Part shown: positions 60,758 through 64,000 of the stretch, piece by piece
Numbering within the stretch: position 1 is the first letter of the stretch
How the letters are laid out: each line of letters begins with the position of its first letter
Notes under the pieces: model-generated
The model's database searches: none
The model's input: only the letters and a program-made list of their open reading frames with translations
What the model was told of the DNA's origin: nothing
Assembly (NCBI RefSeq): GCF_017573505.1
Contig: NZ_JAGEOJ010000015.1
Location: 248,001-312,000 of the forward strand
Direction: 5' to 3'
DNA from: Actinomadura barringtoniae
GTDB lineage: Bacteria > Actinomycetota > Actinomycetes > Streptosporangiales > Streptosporangiaceae
Length of the DNA stretch: 64,000 bases
Program-made: the position numbers and the translations under genes

Positions 60758-61567
60758 CTACTTGCCCAGCTTGGCGAACCACTCCCGGCCCTCGTCAAGG
60801 GCCGTGAGCACGCGGGGGCCGTCTTCGGTCACCGCGAAGGTGTGCTCGAAGTGCGCGGACGAGCGGGCGTCGGTGGTGATCACCGTCCAGCCGTCCTCCA
60901 GCTCCTCAGTGTCCTTGGTGCCGAGGTTGACCATCGGCTCCACCGCGAAGCACATCCCCACCTCCAGCACCGGGCCGTGCCCGGGCTCGCCGTGGTTGGG
61001 GATCAGCGGGTCCATGTGCATCTCGGTCCCGATGCCGTGCCCGCCGTAGCCCTCAACAATGCCGTAGCGGCCCTGAGAGCGAATGTAAGACTCGATCGCG
61101 TGCGACATGTCCGTGAGGTGCGCCCCGGCCACTCCGGCCCTCAGGCCGTGCCACAGGGACGTCTCGGTCACGTCCAGGAGCGTCTGGAGCTCCTCGGTGA
61201 CCTCGCCCACCGGAACGGTGATCGCCGAGTCGCCGTGCCAGCCCTCGACGATCGCGCCGCAGTCGATGGAGATCACGTCGCCGTCCCGCAGCACCTTCTC
61301 GGCGTTCGGGATGCCGTGCACGATCTCCTCGTTGATCGAGGCGCAGATCGTCGCCGGGAAGCCGTGGTAGCCCTTGAACGACGGGACCCCGCCGTGATCA
61401 CGGATGTTGGCCTCGGCGATGTCGTCCAGGTCCATCGTGGTGATGCCCGGCTTCACCGCCTCGCGCAGCAGCTGCAGCGTCTCGCCGACCAGCAGGCCGG
61501 CCTTCCGCATGAGCTCGATCTGCTCAGCCGTCTTCATCTGGATCGCGGGCCTGCGCCGCCTGAACAT
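60758..61567 (-). CDS. map: type I methionine aminopeptidase
   Basis: A 269-residue metallopeptidase removing N-terminal Met. Metal ligands are Asp in ISIDCGA, Asp in GDSAIT, His in YGGHGIG, Glu in FAVEPM and Glu in HFEHT. An upstream N-terminal segment (MFRRRRPAIQ) is short. Located downstream of adk, as in the secY-adk-map arrangement. Confidence 0.97.
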   Translation of the reverse strand: MFRRRRPAIQMKTAEQIELMRKAGLLVGETLQLLREAVKPGITTMDLDDIAEANIRDHGGVPSFKGYHGFPATICASINEEIVHGIPNAEKVLRDGDVISIDCGAIVEGWHGDSAITVPVGEVTEELQTLLDVTETSLWHGLRAGVAGAHLTDMSHAIESYIRSQGRYGIVEGYGGHGIGTEMHMDPLIPNHGEPGHGPVLEVGMCFAVEPMVNLGTKDTEELEDGWTVITTDARSSAHFEHTFAVTEDGPRVLTALDEGREWFAKLGK

Positions 61568-61600
61568 TGAACTTCCCCTTCTCGATCCCTCAGCGGGAAG

Positions 61601-62253
61601 TCACTTCTCCAAGGGACGCAGCGCGCCCAGCGCGCGGCTGGTGACCTCCTCGACGGGGCCGGTCGCGTCGATGCCGACCAGGATGCCCTCATCCGCATAG
61701 AACTGAACCAGCGGCGAGGTTTGTTCCGCGTAGACCTCGAGCCGGTGCCGGACGACGTCTTCCTTGTCGTCGTCGCGCTGGAAGAGCCGGCCGCCGCAGT
61801 CGTCGCAGACGTCGTCCTTCTTGTCGTCGAAGTCGACGTGCCAGATGCGCCCGCACTTCTCGCAGGTGCGCCGGCCCGACAGCCGCCGGACGACCTCGTC
61901 CTCGTCGACGACCAGCTCGAGCACGATGTCCAGCTTGGCGTCGAAGTCGGAGGTCAGCATCTTCTTGAGCGTCTCGGCCTGGGGCACGTTGCGGGGGAAG
62001 CCGTCCAGCAGGAAGCCGTCCCGGGCGTCCTCCTCGGCCAGCCGGTCGCGCACCATCGCGATGGTGACCTCGTCGGGGACCAGGTCGCCGCGGTCCATGT
62101 ACTCCTTGGCCTCGCGGCCGAGCTCGGTGCCGCCGCTCACGTTGGCGCGGAAGATGTCACCTGTCGAGATCTTCGGGATGGACAGATGCGATGCGATGAA
62201 CTGGGCCTGTGTCCCCTTGCCCGCTCCCGGGGGGCCCACCAGCACGATACGCA

Positions 62254-62254
<1 letters not shown>
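61601..62254 (-). CDS. adk: adenylate kinase
   Basis: A 217-residue enzyme balancing ATP, ADP and AMP. P-loop GPPGAGKGTQ at the start, then GFPRN and the LID domain with four cysteines (CEKC, CDDC), the zinc-binding type. Its start codon shares one base with the secY stop, so the two are translated together. Confidence 0.97.
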
Positions 62255-63558
<1,304 letters not shown>

Positions 63559-63673
63559 TCCTCCTGCGCGACTGGCAAATCCATGGCGGCCGAGGGGCCG
63601 GGGTCAGTTCCATGTAGGGCGGGGGCACTCGCGGAAGGCACCACCGCCGGTGAGACTCTAACAGCAGATGAGA

Positions 63674-63737
63674 CCGGGGCCGTCCCCCCAAGCGCCTGGA
63701 CCTTTCGGACCAGGGGACTCGGTGAGCACGGCCCCGG
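63674..63737. other. hairpin in the rplO-secY gap
   Basis: CCGGGGCCGT (63674-63683) and ACGGCCCCGG (63728-63737) pair perfectly across 44 nt that contain a smaller CCTGG/CCAGG hairpin. No T-run follows on the minus strand. Possibly an attenuator or processing site between rplO and secY. Confidence 0.55.
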
Positions 63738-63744
63738 CATCATT

Positions 63745-64000
63745 TTAAAGAGTGTCGGCGGTGCCACCGGCAGCGACGATCTTCTCCTTCGCGGAACCGG
63801 AGAAGGCGTGCACCTTCACCTGGACCGCGACCGAGATGTCGCCGGTGCCGAGGATCTTCACCGGCCGCCCCGAGCGCACCGCGCCCTTGGCCGCCAGGTC
63901 CTCCGCCGTGACCTCGCCACCCTGAGGGTAGAGCTCGGTCAGCTTGTCCAGGTTCACGACCTGGAACTCGACCCGGTTGGGGTTCTTGAAGCCCTTCAGC
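63745..64000 (-). CDS. rplO: 50S ribosomal protein uL15 (partial, C-terminal part)
   Basis: The last 84 codons are present: LKGFKNPNRVEFQVVNLDKL, then KILGTGDISVAVQVKVHAFSGSAKEKI and a TADTL end. This is the conserved C-terminal half of uL15. The start lies beyond the window edge. It is the next gene upstream of secY. Confidence 0.93.
   Translation of the reverse strand, partial: LKGFKNPNRVEFQVVNLDKLTELYPQGGEVTAEDLAAKGAVRSGRPVKILGTGDISVAVQVKVHAFSGSAKEKIVAAGGTADTL

Overview
This is a 64 kb stretch of a high-GC actinobacterial chromosome. The gene order matches the actinobacterial core: guaB3-guaB, a DUF5319 gene, an anti-sigma/SigD pair, groEL-groES, tsaD-rimI-tsaB, tsaE, alr, nnrD-acpS, glmS, glmM, rpsI-rplM, truA, rplQ-rpoA-rpsD-rpsK-rpsM-rpmJ-infA, map-adk-secY-rplO. 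GTG starts, leaderless promoters, XRE/DUF397 pairs, DUF389, DUF1707 and class F sortase genes also fit. The many ABC-2 exporters and Gly/Pro-rich secreted proteins suggest Streptosporangiales, perhaps an Actinomadura-like Thermomonosporaceae. That family-level guess is an inference. No rRNA, tRNA, CRISPR array, insertion sequence or origin was recognised.

Layout. 0-10 kb: end of a probable TetR gene, EamA exporter/LysR pair, SRPBCC protein, secreted trypsin-like protease, secreted phospholipase D-family protein, glpD, guaB3, guaB. 10-20 kb: DUF5319, membrane anti-sigma factor plus SigD-type sigma factor, HrcA-type (CIRCE) controlled groES-groEL, a THUMP-like methyltransferase, a zinc ribbon protein, a long coiled-coil protein and a phosphotransferase. 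20-28 kb: the tRNA t6A set (tsaD, tsaB, tsaE) with rimI, a hydrolase, alr, nnrD and acpS. 28.2-31.8 kb: an accessory island with a stand-alone class III cyclase-like protein, an XRE/DUF5753 regulator, two DUF397 proteins and a DUF6082 membrane protein. 31.8-44 kb: an ABC exporter, glmS, coaA, a sigma-like membrane protein, a four-gene double ABC exporter operon, DUF389 and a nuclease-like lipoprotein. 44-52 kb: glmM, rpsI-rplM, a CAP-domain protein and two tandem paralogous membrane proteins, then truA. 52.9-64 kb: the ribosomal/RNA polymerase alpha cluster, infA, a class F sortase pair, a phosphodiesterase, DUF1707, map, adk, secY and the 3' part of rplO.

Three sequence-level patterns are not explained by the genes. 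(1) Several minus-strand genes are followed by short duplications of their own last codons plus stop codon: phospholipase D, guaB3, the anti-sigma gene, groEL, nnrD, the cyclase, glmS and rpoA. (2) Two almost identical 63-bp palindromes with a shared arm sequence and identical 13-nt loop length lie between convergent genes at 19.94 and 57.95 kb. (3) Three plus-strand genes have a TANNNT box 6-7 nt before the start codon, as expected of leaderless promoters.
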